DNA of 64,000 nucleotides, taken from Tubulanus polymorphus (lineage: Eukaryota; Nemertea; Palaeonemertea; Tubulaniformes; Tubulanidae). Positions within the stretch are counted from its first letter, which is position 1. Each line of letters begins with the position of its first letter. The notes under the pieces were generated by a model, which saw only the letters and a list, made by a program, of their open reading frames with translations, was not told the DNA's origin and made no database searches. The position numbers and the translations under genes were made by a program. Positions 36,001 through 47,200 of this stretch are shown piece after piece. Location: the NCBI RefSeq assembly GCF_964204645.1, contig NC_134027.1:2592485-2656484 (forward strand), written 5' to 3'.

Positions 36001-36985
36001 AACCTAGTGACAAGGAAATTACAACGCCTTCGAAAAGCGACTTGATCGTTCAGTGGTATCAGCCCGTCATGCAAGAACTAGAAGTCTTTAACACCGAGTT
36101 GAACAGAGCAGAACAGAAACTGATGATGTTTTACAGTGTGAATAAGAAAAACCCGAGGAGTAGTTCAAACCTAGCTGAAACAGTTCAACTGAGCTGTAAC
36201 ATGATGTGGATATCACTATCGCAAATCTTAGAATTACACGATAGGTAAATTATACGAAATTAACTTGAAAATTGCAACCGAATTTTTACATAAATAACAT
36301 TATATTCAATGATTGATCGATTAAATTCAGACTGACTCTACTGGCTCAACGCGCTGAAATATCACTCGCTGATCCACCGTCGAAGCAAACAAAACCACGT
36401 CCGGATTCGGTTCAATCTGTAACCGGTCAACCGAGAACGAGGAAAGGGCAGCGTATTAAAGCTTTATCAGCTACTGAAAAGAAGGATGATCAATTAGAGG
36501 TAAATTGATTCTCACTAAATCTGAAGATCCATAAACTGATTGCTGCATTCTTATAGATCTTCAAATATGTGAAGTCTCTACCAAAAGTCATACCAAATCA
36601 TTAACAATACCATTAGTATGCTCTTATTATGTTGTGCTCTTATTATGATTGAAATTGCAGGCGTTTCTAAGGCAGTGTTTAACTGATATACAAACTTTGT
36701 TCGGGGTCGTGTTAGAGAAATCTGAACCGGAAGATGTCGCTTCACAAACAGCATTATCTGAAGAAGGTCCGCCATCGGTAAGTGTACAAATTACATCCCC
36801 GACTTGTCTTGCACCAATCTGCGAACAACTGATTAATCATTCATTGTTTTTTTCAGATACCTTTTGAAATGACAAAAAGCAACGTTTGCAGTATCGAGAA
36901 ACTCTTCAATCCTAACTATGGATTCATTCTGAATAATAGAGATATGTTTAAATGGTTCTCGATGATATTCACGAATATATCTTAG
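15052..36985 (+). CDS. CFAP54: Cilia- and flagella-associated protein 54
   Basis: Giant gene of about 65 exons, 10,521 nt, about 3,506 aa (human about 3,100). CFAP54 belongs to the C1d projection of the central pair apparatus of motile 9+2 cilia. Family signs: N-terminal NPVFQALDQEIKSYNAYMKK, LFDLWNKYEPRLPSLYYEEK, LALWQCYVRYL, VLPQEKLCW.VFNGT and LPWPRTPSEKML. An FN3-like segment lies at residues ~940-1036 (LQPGEQYVFAVAAYTAEGK). Lys-rich linkers are near 1340 and 1480-1528, and the rest looks like helical repeats. The start at 15052 is the first ATG of the open exon. Exons to 19921: 15052-15245, 15397-15502, 15679-15822, 15906-16077, 16157-16215, 16420-16563, 16641-16754, 16852-16953, 17040-17066, 17252-17453, 17737-17960, 18048-18225, 18649-18869, 18945-19122, 19441-19631, 19720-19921. 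The rest follow in the next entries. Confidence 0.9.
16230..16359. repeat. MITE-like element, GGGCCCAGTTTCA family, copy 3
   Basis: 130-bp element in a CFAP54 intron with near-perfect 26-bp terminal inverted repeats: GGGCCCAGTTTCACGAAAAA at the left and the complement of TTTTTTGTGAAACTGGGCCC at the right. Best-preserved copy of the family. No obvious long target-site duplication. Confidence 0.85.
17474..17664. repeat. Non-autonomous element with GGGTTCT/AGAACCC ends
   Basis: Intronic element beginning GGGTTCTCC and ending GATCTGTAAGAACCC, with repeated TCAGGGAATT-like motifs inside. It shares the ending CTGTAAGRACCC with 21002-21178 and with the right part of 18233-18576. Confidence 0.55.
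18233..18576. repeat. hAT-like non-autonomous DNA element
   Basis: 344 bp, starting 7 bp after the exon 12 donor of CFAP54. The left end CAGGGGCGGAGCTAGGGG and the right end CCCCTCGATCCGCGCCTG are inverted repeats of the CAGGGGCGGATCC type common in hAT-derived MITEs. ACCTA occurs immediately outside both ends, a possible (short) target-site duplication; a classical hAT one would be 8 bp. No transposase ORF. Confidence 0.65.
19234..19420. repeat. MITE-like element with ~55-bp terminal inverted repeats
   Basis: The left arm starts TAAGATTAAAACTCACCTAT and the right arm ends with GTATGAGTTTTAATCTTA. Pairing continues inward through ACGAAATTTATTTATC and GATGAATAAATTTCGTTT. The loop holds ACGTTTTGGAATCTC. 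Located in the CFAP54 intron before exon 15. Confidence 0.8.
19998..27159 (+). CDS. CFAP54: CFAP54, middle exons (part of the same CDS)
   Basis: Exons 17-41, all in consistent phase: 19998-20047, 20127-20267, 20346-20528, 20605-20697, 20787-20969, 21238-21528, 21612-21767, 21856-21978, 22055-22267, 22579-22783, 22855-22947, 23022-23148, 23239-23362, 23549-23578 (microexon), 23784-23867, 24034-24063 (microexon), 24329-24394, 24521-24625, 24701-24798, 24878-25095, 25171-25370, 25447-25680, 25904-26130, 26346-26599, 27004-27159. The two 30-nt microexons carry good AG and GTAAGT/GTAATA sites, keep phase 0 and add basic residues (KTLPVHPKRE, KKKGKNEILT). They could be alternative. The FN3-like fold spans the exons at 20605-20969. 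NAPE-PLD lies in the intron that follows 27159. Confidence 0.88.
21002..21178. repeat. Non-autonomous element with GGGTCCT/AGGACCC ends
   Basis: Starts GGGTCCTACGATTCC and ends GATCTGTAAGGACCC. The interior has several AACTCCTT motifs in both orientations. Related by its 3' end to the element at 17474-17664. CFAP54 intron. Confidence 0.55.
27389..28438 (+). CDS. NAPEPLD: N-acyl-phosphatidylethanolamine-hydrolysing phospholipase D, intronless
   Basis: Uninterrupted 349-aa ORF; human NAPE-PLD is 393 aa and mostly longer at the N-terminus. It is a metallo-beta-lactamase-fold zinc hydrolase that cuts N-acyl-PE to N-acylethanolamines (such as anandamide) and phosphatidic acid at intracellular membranes. 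Visible metal ligands: SHNHYDHLD (HxHxDH, residues ~141-149), the His of PAQHWCRR (~210), the Asp of AGDTGKCP (~241) and the His of GIHWGTF (~300). Other family blocks are VTWLGHACVLVQ, TDPVFSERCSPIGFIGPKR and LAAIPIGAYEPRWMM. All catalytic residues are present and no frameshift is seen, so it looks functional. It lies inside a CFAP54 intron (27160-29271) on the same strand. Codon use is more GC-rich than in the host exons. Lack of introns suggests an old retrocopy or an intron-poor family member; I see no poly(A) tail or clear target duplication. Confidence 0.95.
   Translation: MDSTEEVDILDGHHPKKSQTFPWSSFRFSNPWKTWKFPTALNALWWKMSTVGRVDIGIPSDKTELDSKLPVIKPDWVELDGGVRVTWLGHACVLVQLDGFTVLTDPVFSERCSPIGFIGPKRYRDSPCEIDELPRIDAVVISHNHYDHLDLNSVKLLNARFGKKLQWFVPLGLASWMHDCNVDKENVTEMCWWEENSSVFPNRMKFIFTPAQHWCRRGAADTNKVLWGSWCLKGPKHSFFFAGDTGKCPVFEVIGKKFGPFDLAAIPIGAYEPRWMMKAQHVDPEEAVEIHREINARFSVGIHWGTFVLTDEHYLEPPKKLEEAAKQAKLSDGEFFILDHGESKHLLDD
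28730..28892. repeat. Inverted-repeat element related to 1566-1850
   Basis: The left end AGAGAAACCCACAATATCAA pairs with the right end TTGATATTGTTGGTTTTTCT. The interior has TCTTCAGAGTTAATTCGAAA, resembling the TTCAGAGTTTATTTGAAA palindrome of the CMTM intron element. Confidence 0.6.
29092..29175. repeat. 84-bp palindromic element, perfect 19-bp ends
   Basis: AATCTAAAATATATAGAAT at 29092-29110 and its exact complement at 29157-29175. Located in the same CFAP54 intron as NAPE-PLD, just before the acceptor at 29272. Confidence 0.8.
29272..36985 (+). CDS. CFAP54: CFAP54, 3' exons (part of the same CDS)
   Basis: Exons 42-65: 29272-29463, 29835-29922, 30009-30374, 30529-30753, 31069-31189, 31365-31516, 31606-31736, 31807-31977, 32065-32257, 32481-32671, 32753-32928, 33014-33193, 33276-33460, 33539-33663, 33741-33849, 33937-34096, 34343-34586, about 34625-34894, 35102-35343, 35524-35701, 35980-36244, 36331-36499, 36661-36777, 36857-36985 (TAG). 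All boundaries are GT-AG and in phase. The one uncertain junction is at 34587-34624, where the phase-compatible intron would be only 38 nt. An alternative pair (donor 34576, acceptor 34644) is also in frame. The C-terminus ends FKWFSMIFTNIS. Confidence 0.87.
30873..30945. repeat. 73-bp foldback element (CFAP54 intron)
   Basis: TCAACGTTTCGACTTTATCC at the left pairs with GGATAAAGTCGAAATGTTGA at the right. It is an almost perfect ~26-bp stem with the loop TATTCCTGAAGATGAATGAC. Confidence 0.8.
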
Positions 36986-37006
36986 ACTTATCGTCGCTGA
37001 TATTTC

Positions 37007-37012
37007 AATAAA
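37007..37012 (+). terminator. Poly(A) signal AATAAA, CFAP54 (first)
   Basis: Canonical hexamer about 22 nt after the CFAP54 TAG. Further AATAAA copies follow at 37237-37242 and 37608-37613; which is used cannot be told from sequence. Confidence 0.5.
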
Positions 37013-37229
37013 ATGATAAATATTGCTTGGTATTGACTGTTGAATATCAGATTTCATCCGTCCTATGAATTATAGTTTATTATGATTATAACATTTTGAT
37101 TTTATCTATGTTAATGTTGCACCACAGTGTGTGTCTTATATTTACTACGAGTTGTTAAAGTGTGAATATTTATGTCTGATTTTCGTCCATTATTTATACT
37201 TATAAACAAATACTTATATTTGATTAGTT

Positions 37230-37660
37230 TAAATGAAATAAATGCTGTTATCATTATCGCATGTTTAATTGTTTCGTTCAATGTTGGTCATAAGAGGACA
37301 TGTTCCAATCATCGACAGCTCCAAAAAATCCCTGAATGACTCTGAATCCGTGTCGAACTCTAGACATCGTTCTTTAATCTGTATCTGAAGACATTAAATT
37401 CTATCAATGGTTCAGTGCAATCTTGGCTATTGTCGATTCCGGAAATTTGATAGTTCAGCTAGATTCCAATAGACAGCGAAGATGTCGCAATAGGAGGAAC
37501 TTTTCCCCCCAATGTAATATCACGCATCCATTGAACATTTTAAACACTAGTCTGAACATTTCCTTCCTGATTTCTGTTCATATCTCAAAATGCTTATGAT
37601 TATTTTGAATAAACGCTCTTATTTTTGTCGCGTATTTAATTGTTTTTTGTTCAATGTTTG
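37230..37660. repeat. Duplicated poly(A)-signal segment
   Basis: About 52 bp beginning AATAAATGCTGTTATCATTA at 37237 recurs in diverged form at 37608 (AATAAACGCTCTTATTTTTG). Both continue into TTTAATTGTTT..GTTCAATGTT. The direct copies are 371 bp apart. Confidence 0.7.
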
Positions 37661-40600
37661 CAGAGAAGAGTTTCATCCACGACCACGATCCTTTAACTGT
37701 GATCATCAAAGTTGGAATCCAACCCCTGCTACCTTTCAATTCAATAAAAGTTTCTAAACCCATTGGAATTCACTTTGACACCAAACAAAAGATTCGCCCT
37801 TATTGGACTAAGAACATAACACCGGTGGAGATATCTATTGGGTGAAATTGATCTAGCTATTTCCTGTTTGATCTTTTTCGATTGTTAACTTAAAATAGAG
37901 ACGAAAAAGCCGCACGTATTAAGTCTGTTACTCGTCTGATCATTTTTATCTGTTTTTGGATCGACTATCTTCTTAGATGTTTCGTTTTCTAATAGAGGGG
38001 AATTATCTGGTCTGTAGTGTGTGTGAAAACTGCAGCTTGATTGAACGAGTATATCGCCGACAGTGAGCCAGTGGTTATTTTGCGTTCACCTATTGACAAT
38101 GCAATTAAGCCCGAAGGAAACAATTTGAATCAATTATCCAGATTCCATATGAACACTACTGTTTCCTGCTGGGACATCGCTATCGGAAAACGAAGTGTCT
38201 ATCAGAAGAAAATTCTATAAAGGCCAAACTAGTTTTAAAATTCGTTTTTTCCTCTCGCGCAAAGCTCTCATTTAATCAAACCGAAATCAAATTTAACGCA
38301 GCTCATTTTCCGATGCGGTAGAATTCCTCATGGTTTGGAATTGTAACAAATATGCTCGTATATCCGACGAGCGCATGGACATCCTCGGCAATCTAAATTG
38401 GGATGCTGACTATACATGTCAATAAAATCTGCCACAGGGTGGTTTACATGTATGTTTGGTATGTATGTTGTCAGGAAACCTTTTCGATTTTAGCTCCAAG
38501 AAAATCGACTGCACGGATCATGAACGGATGTTATACCGGTTCTCGGCTTCGTATGAAACGCAAATATTGCGAAAATGGAAAAATGTCCAAAAACGTATCA
38601 GCGGCGTTCTACGAAGAGAAGTCGCGTGAGAACTATTTGCCGATTGTTCGTGGCCTAATTGTGGCTACAGCTGCTTCGGAGACGATGAGCAATTTTGAAT
38701 AAATATTGAACGCGACGTTGATTCGACGATAAATACCCGGATAAAAATTCATATCGGACACATGTTGCATATAGCGTGTATAAAGCTGAAATAACCGACT
38801 TAACGGATATTGTAAAAGCCCTAACATCTTCCTTTATGTAATATTTATGAACAAACGGAACTGTGTGTGCAGTCTGTGGGGGATATTTTATCTGACGATT
38901 GTCAAGTCTGAGTTATAGCGTTCTATCTAGTAGTAATGTCATAATTAAAGTTGTCAATAGCAAACCCCGTAACCAGAAGGACAATTGTTCGTTTTGCTTC
39001 ACATCGTTCTGTTTTTGGTTTGCCATAGTCTATGATCCTAGGGATGACGCCGGACGGGCTTTCAAGTATTTCCTCGAACCTGAGAACTCCATTGTCGAAA
39101 GTCAATATGGTTACCACAACGCAATGAAGTACGTCGTCTCTGGATGCCCGAGATCACTGTGGGCCTATCATTCCCTGAATATAAGCGTTCAATAAGCGGG
39201 CCCGTTGCGAAAAACGTCTAACTGTTAGACTTCATTAATATATCATAATATATATCGGATGGAATGTCACCAGAAATTCCAAAGTTGCAACCTCTGAAAA
39301 TTGGAAAAGATATATTACGTAGCCTGTAAATAAACTGGCAGCAAGTGCATGCGATGGCTGAGGAAATCGTCTTCCGAGAGAAGATCGAACTGGGAATCGA
39401 ATTAACGTTCCTATACGTCAAATATTGTTACAGATCTGTCAAGAATGGATGAAATAGATCGAACCAGTTCGCAAAAACACACGACCCGACCGCGGTTTAT
39501 TGCATAAAGCTCAGAGCATTCGATGTAAGCTTATTAACGTCGTATGTACAGTTTTCAATGAATTTATGGAGGAAGATGGAAATTGGAAAAAGGTTTGAAA
39601 TCATTTCCCCTCAAGTATTTAAACTTACTTGGAGCTCGCAAACTCCATTTTCTATATGTACCCGAAAGACGCACTCAGTCCGTGCGGCATTCATCTCTTT
39701 AAGTACGTCCATTACATTTACTCTTACGTCAAACTCAACTAGCCACGTCATGATCTGCGGTTTATTGGATTGGTTCCGTATCAAAGGCACGTATCATCAG
39801 ATATTTTAACCCAGTAAAAGTCACTCTCTCTTTCTCTCTCTTCCAAAAAACCATAACTCATAACCCGAATCCCGACGTGCCTTTAGTTCGCTCTTTGAGT
39901 TGGGTTATTAAATTTCCTTTGGGACTCTTAGCAAGCCATCGAGAGTAGTAGATAGTCGGCTATTAGTGTCAGAGATGGTGGAGAAGCTCCAGTGTGAGCT
40001 AATATAAGCTGATTCGAGCTGACACTGTGATGAATGGACGGATGAGATTTTGTTATAGACGGGATTCAACCGATTTTCTTCACCACTGGCGCATGTTAGA
40101 AACGAAGATGTCACTGTATTTGATACCACGCAGTGATGAGAAGATACGTGCGGTTGATGCAGTCGCCTGGCATCAGTTTGCTACTGATACCACGTCACAT
40201 TTTGTCGTTATCCTTTTTATGTGTCAGGAGCCGTGATTGATCAATCAGAGAAATGACGTCACCATTGCTACAGCGCCAGATAACAGCAAACCTGATGAAA
40301 TTGGACGCGGATAGCTGAAAATGTAAAAATATGTTAAAGAAATTGAAAATAACAGGCAGGAAATATCCTGGCAGTTGAAATAATGTAAATGTCTTCATTC
40401 TACATGCTTTTAACACTCTCCCTATAGACCTTGCTTATCTATCATTCATAGAAAATTGTCGTCTAGTCTTTTATTTGGAACGTTATTTGAAGGTGACCGT
40501 TTGAACTACACGAATTCAACTGGGATTCGGATGCAGTGGAAATACCCTCTCATTGAAGACTAGAAAAATCTGAGAAGCATCAATACAGTCACTATAGATA

Positions 40601-43600
40601 GTCTAGTCTAGTTACTGTATATGTTTATATTACATCAGGATAGTTATCAGTCAATTTAGGCAGATGCAGTATGAAATTATGTCATCATTTTCTAATGTAA
40701 CATTGATTATTCTAGCTAATTTGTGGACCGGGCGGCTTGATTAACATGATGACAATGATGACCGTTTTATATGGTTTATTTATCATCGATGGTTGAATTT
40801 CCAGATTGGCGATTTGATTGGCCACTTCGTCCGTAAATGTATTAACTTATTACTCTATTATAGCAAAAATAAATGATTATGGTAAATAGTTTATGATTGA
40901 TGCATTGGTTTAATGAGAAAATGCATCCCCCATCCCCAGCGGGGTTATTCTTTCAAAATCAATTTTTATTTCAACTGAATTCATTTGTAAATTGAAATGT
41001 ATCCGTTCTCACTTTCCATCCTTTCTGTAAGCCACGCATTAATAGATAAACTATATAGTCGGTGGAATCCTGATTTATTTTATCGACGGAATCCGTATCG
41101 TCTCTGTCGATCGGAACCGCATCAAATAGCTGCTACTTTCAGTTGGATCTGCTGCAATTTGTTATTGGTTTGCTGATGACCATCCCGGCCTATTTAGCAC
41201 ACTTTACCGTTAATACGATACGATACGCTCTTCTACTTTATCGTTGACCGATCACAAATCTACCGCCGTCGCTCGTCAATTATCCGCGGTAAAAATGAGC
41301 AAAACGCCCCGCAAAAACCAGTCAGTTCGTAGGCTTCATTACCCGATACATTTACACCAATTCTGCCCGACAGCACTCCGGGGACACTTAGCAAAGAAGA
41401 GCACACTATTAATCAATGTATACGTCATCGTATATCGATAAAACACGCAGAAATTGATGTCTAAACGTTTCTGGAAAACTGACAAATATTGAACAGTGAA
41501 CTTGTTGTTTATGAGTAAAACTCGGAAAACGTAAGAATTTCTTATAGATTTAAACACGCGCTGATTCAGTTGTACATGTTATAGTTTGATTCGGTATAAA
41601 CTCGTAGTTCCATCAATTTTTCTTCATTTGATAAACTGTAAATCCCTTCACGCGCCTGGGTCGCTGTATATCAAGAGAGTATACTGTAAAATGCATGGGA
41701 TTTTAATCTCTCAGATTTTCTACAGATCGTCTGTTCGCCGCGTTATTTCTACAGTGACGAATTTATCGTTTGTCATTTTTGAAAAGGCGATTCTGTAACG
41801 AGTTTATTTGTTTATTATGACAAATAAGATTTTTCCATTATAAATTGTCAATAAAATGATGTTGAATATCGATCCAAAAAGACTGATTGGAAACTGTTGC
41901 AATAGTGAAGATAAACTGCTCTCAAATTAAAATGAACCTAGTTGTTACTTTTGAGAAGACAGTCATCAATACTTATCGGTTATTGATCATCATTTCATAT
42001 ACTGCGCAGTATTCGAAAAGTATCATAATAAAATGAATTATGCTTTTTTTATAGTTTTGTAGGACTATTTCCTATCGAAATCACTCGATATAAATTCTGA
42101 TTCATTTCGTTGAGCGCCACAGCGAAGCGCAAATAACTCTGATTAAACCACAACGATTTTACTCTGATTAGATTTATCGAAAGGCAGAAAAACGAAATAT
42201 CATCAACATCATCAATTTATTGATAAATTCAAGTAAATTAAAATGCTGGTATCACTGCACTGTCTCTTCCGGCCCCAGTGGGTATTATAGTAATTGGTGT
42301 TAATGGCATAAATGAACGTTTCCAAGGAATATATTAACAGTCTGAAAAGTGCCAAAATATCAAACAAGGTGCTAAAATCTGACAGGAAAATGTAGGCTAT
42401 TACGGCCAGTTTGACATTTATCAACAATATGTCATTTATCAAAATTCATGTTCAAAGGAAAATTCATAAAAATCGTAGACGGTAGTTTCTAAATTTGGGT
42501 AATGTTTAGTCTCGTCTTACGACAGTCACATGGCTTCACATTTTTATTCATTGGCTTACCAAACAACACTCTCTAGACATTTCTGAATAATAATTTCAGA
42601 ACAACAGGACATCAATATGGCCATGGTTAATTGGGCCACGTCCTTTTGATTTATATCATCGATCACGATCTCACGATACCCAAACACCTTTTTTAAATGA
42701 TATATAAAATCTTTGGAAGCTTATAATAATTCCCAAGAAGCTGCAGAAAAATCGAATTGAAAAGACATAAATGATAATCCGCGAGGTTTTGATGGACATC
42801 CACCTCGAGTGTTAATTCGTCGGGAAAATGGCCACGGCATAAATAGAAAAAGAGAATTATGTGGTCTGATCTTTGAAAAAAAACTACGCGGTTTCTCACA
42901 TAATCTCGGATCTAAAAGTGGAGAAATAATTACCAATCTTCATACGTGCTGCATACATGTGCGCAATTTCCACGAAAACTTGGGTAAGTAATAAAGGGAA
43001 ATGTTGCTAATGGCGTCGTGAAGAGGACAAAAGGCCTAGTTCTGTCAACACTCATCTGGATAATCCAGCCTTGCGTCCTACAGTATTAATAAAACCAATA
43101 ATCCTCGCACCAAAAACTACTAAACGTTGAAAGAGAAAAAAACATTGGCATTGATGCAGCTGAAAAACTAGCTATATATATTTTTCCTTTGATGGTTATA
43201 GTGTCGTTGACATGGTTAAAATTCATACGATTTGTCTTCACTTGGAGTACGGTTTAAAGACAGACAGTTAAGGTATCATGTCGACCAAATATTCACTTTC
43301 ATCGCCATTTATTTTTGTGTCTTTTGAAATAATCTTCAAAGTTTTCAACGTCAAAATACTTTAAAAAACTCTTCGATCGATTCTGTCTCCCTCGACATCA
43401 AACCATTATCAATTAATGAGTAAATTGGTACCAAAATAGTAAAATTGAATAGCCCAGGGCCGTTTTTCGTTCGTCGATAACTACTATAACGTACTTCAAT
43501 TATCAGGGGCGTGCCTAAATTAACAACAGAAAATCTTATTTTCTATTTACTTCTTTTCATTTCGCTTATTCTTTGAATTGCCATATTATTTCATTGTTTT

Positions 43601-44267
43601 GATCACGGAAAAAGTAATGCCAGACAATAATAAGATTACTTACAACTAGGGTTCTAGTCTGGCCGAATATGGTGTACACAGTCAATTTCGAGGCCTATAG
43701 AGCAGCGATGGAAATATATCGATGATTGCGGCCGCGGTATTTAGACTAGACCGATCTTTATTAACGGATATATAGCTAGTTTCTTTTGTAGCACTGCTAA
43801 GATCAATTTATCAGCGAGGAGAGGGAACTCTCATGCGAAGAGTAGGCTAACGATAGAAAGTACGTATTACTTGACTTGTCATCGCCGTCGTCGTAGAGTT
43901 TCCCGCTCAGCCTCTCTGTATGAAACGACTGAGGCCTCGAACACGATGCGCAAAGCTCTTTTTATAATGAAGATTTATGGAAGATTATTTACGATAATTA
44001 AACATCATAAGATTGGCTTATGATTCCGAGTGCTTTAACGTTTGACAATTGACAGATTGTCAAATAATATTTCCGCATCAGGAAGCAACTGCACAATATC
44101 GGAATCGGAGAGGAGGATTATCAACAGTTATAAAATCAGTGCTTCCTGCGCAATTCTTTTTTTGGCATAAAACAAAATTAACATTAAGTTTAGAACTAGA
44201 ATTCACCAACGATAAAAACATTTACATACAAGGGTTTTAAATCTCGCGGCCAACAATTTCATCTGCC

Positions 44268-44294
44268 GGTGTTAACTTTAGTAGAGTTAACACC
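44268..44294. repeat. Perfect 10-bp inverted repeat
   Basis: GGTGTTAACT, a 7-nt loop, then AGTTAACACC. It is an isolated short palindrome in the gene-poor region; function unknown. Confidence 0.6.
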
Positions 44295-47200
44295 ATAAAA
44301 CCGGCCCCTGAATTTCTATGCATATTTTTGTCTCTGAATGTTGGATATATGAACCTACGTTTCCAGAGAAACTTATTGATAATCTGATTGTAGAAGGATC
44401 TATATATATGATTGGAAATCGGCAAAATTGTATTTGATTCTTGTTAGTTTTCTATCGGAGGTGTGCAATACGATACGCGATAAGTGTCGTACGAAACCAT
44501 TAAGATGAAAGTAGCTCGTCGCTTGTTATTTCTCACAAATCAATGTAAAATTGACATTCGCTCGTGTCCTGTAATAACCGCACGATAAAAGAAACCTCGC
44601 GAAAAACGGTCATTATCAAGATCAATTATTAAATCGTATAAACCGAATAAAACGGCTCCCGATGCGAACAGAATATTGCTTACATTTCTAGAAGTGATAA
44701 CGCACATAACCATATCATTCATAAACACAGTATATAGCTATTCGGGGAGGTCTTTCTGATTTATTGCATAATCTATACAGTAACAAGTAGTAAATGTAAA
44801 TAAGAGTTGTATAATGTTTTGTAGATATGACTACCATTTCCCAGTCCACTGAGGCAGTTTACCCACCAGTGGTATATTTCAGCTAAGCGTCCACTTGAAT
44901 TTCTGATGCCGTAGTGATTCTTAAGGTGTCATTAAACTTTCAGATAGTTTTGTTTTGTTATTCTACGCAAGCTTGCCACCCGTGAAGTGCTAAAACAGCA
45001 ATGTAATGATGCTTATTCGCCACTTGATTGCGTTGTATTGCAAAAAGTATATTGCATTTGCATCCAAGTTATCATAGAATATATCTGTTTATTCTTTCAT
45101 TGTATCGCTGATGCAATTCATAAATAATTCAGCGGACCTATTTTTTTGAAATTATCTATGAAAACCAACAAAGGACAAAATCGATTCGGAGTAATATCAC
45201 CGTACAAACGGTTCTCTAAAACGAGTAATACGACAAAAAGTTCGAATGGGATTTCCATGTTGGGATTTAGCCGATGAAGTCTGATAAGCGTTCACCGTTG
45301 TTAAGATGCAGCATCAACCCGACAAGTGAAACTAGTGAACATTTTTTCCAAACTCTTCTATCAGTTTATCCGGGAGCTTTCGTAGCGGCGGCGAAATAAC
45401 CCGGATGTAATCGGCATACTCGCGGTGTACATAAACGGACGCGAGCCAGTAAGAGTAGTAACTCATCACTGCAACACGCGCGCTGATGACACCCAGTGGA
45501 ACATGACGCTTTCAGTTTTGTCCTTTTGTGCACGGGATTAATTTCGAGACGAACACACAAAACATTTCGTCGATTTCACTCGAATTTTTCCAATAATTCT
45601 GGTTTATTAGGTAAGTTAAACCGCTTTTAACTCCGAAAGTCGATTTATTTACGAATTGTTTAATGATGGTGAAACTGCTTTCATCAAAAACGCATATGAT
45701 GAATTTATGCAGAACGGTGAAAGCATTTATCAGTTTAGATTCTCCGGCGATGCTTCGTGGTGACATTCCCCAGCTCAACTTGAAACATGAGCTGCGTGTT
45801 TTTTCTACTTCATCCATTTTCTTAAGAAATGCGAGTTTTATTTTCTGTAAATTGCTATAGCATTAGAACTGTACCTAACGTATACTCAAATACTGATCTT
45901 AAACCGAAATATCTTTCATGAATGTTGGGTATATGTACTTCAGTACTTTCAACACTTTACGAAGTTAGTCTTTATCGAAAATGAAGACGCTTAAAAGGTA
46001 AAGGAATAGGCCTCTTCATTAGGCAACTAAAAAGAAACGGAATTCATTAATCATTCGTGTTACTCGCAAACGAAAAATATGATGATTAAAATAAGGCTAA
46101 CTAAAACGATGATCAAATGTTCCGTGTTTGCTTTGATCATATTAGGTTTTATCTGTGAACCTCACGTCACAGTCTGAGAGAGAACTTCTAAAATACACGG
46201 TCGAAACGATGACGAATATCTGAAATCCTTACGCATCAACCACAACTCGGTGGGCGCTGGTTCTTTAACACAGCGCAGATAAAAGGGTTCTCCGCCGTTC
46301 ACCGTCTTATTTTGACTTAGGAACTATCGGGCAATAGCTGACAATGTAAAGATAATATAGACCACGATATATTCATCTTCAGCAGTAATTGGCAGCCATA
46401 GTCGAGTCGAATGTTTGATGATGTTGATGAGGCAGTTTGTATTTGAGTAGTATATGTCGCAGACCGATGAGAGCGGAAACGAGTATGTCAAATATAACAT
46501 CCGTTCACCTGTGACTACACGCCGTCGACGATAAGTCAACACTCATCGATCGCTCAAAGAAACTTATCAGTTTTGTCATGGTTAGAATCGATCGTTCGAC
46601 CAGAACAGCGTAAAACCAATTTCGCATGCAAAACCACTCGCGGGACCGCTCCATGAGAATTGGTATTAATTTAAATGGGTTCATTAATGATAGCAATGTT
46701 GAAATAGGCTACAGACACTGAACGCCTGAATAAAACAACAATTGATTCCGAAGCATTCTTTGAAATGGTTTATGAATTTGCTGAAACATTTTGGTGTTTC
46801 CACGGCTGCGCAAGACTATTCTATTCATATCTACTGTATTATGGGTTTATCGATATGTAAATTGAGAAGCAATGCGCAAATCAATTAGATTGGTTGCGTT
46901 CATTACAGTTCACACCGAGATTGAGACGAGTTTTTTTGTAACCTGTACACAACAAACAACAACGAACATGTTTAGAGCGATGGAGAATTTTACACTGGTC
47001 CCAGTCGGGTACATCTAAAATCTGACATTGATTACTCTCACGGGGCTCATATACTATAAACAGTTTCACCGCTGTAGTACTAGACGATGAGAGCTTCACA
47101 CACGCCGTTAATTTCTCCCGCCAAAATCAAGTTACGATCAGTGCTCGACGCATAAAAAAATCTAAGACTTTTTTTTCAAACGAATGCAATATTTATGTGT

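Noticed and set aside
38403-39809. Series of ~80-100 codon open frames after CFAP54
   Set aside because: No shared family signature, no consistent splice phase, both strands equally open.
45512-45817. 101-codon minus-strand open frame
   Set aside because: No recognisable motif, and no flanking splice structure makes it longer.
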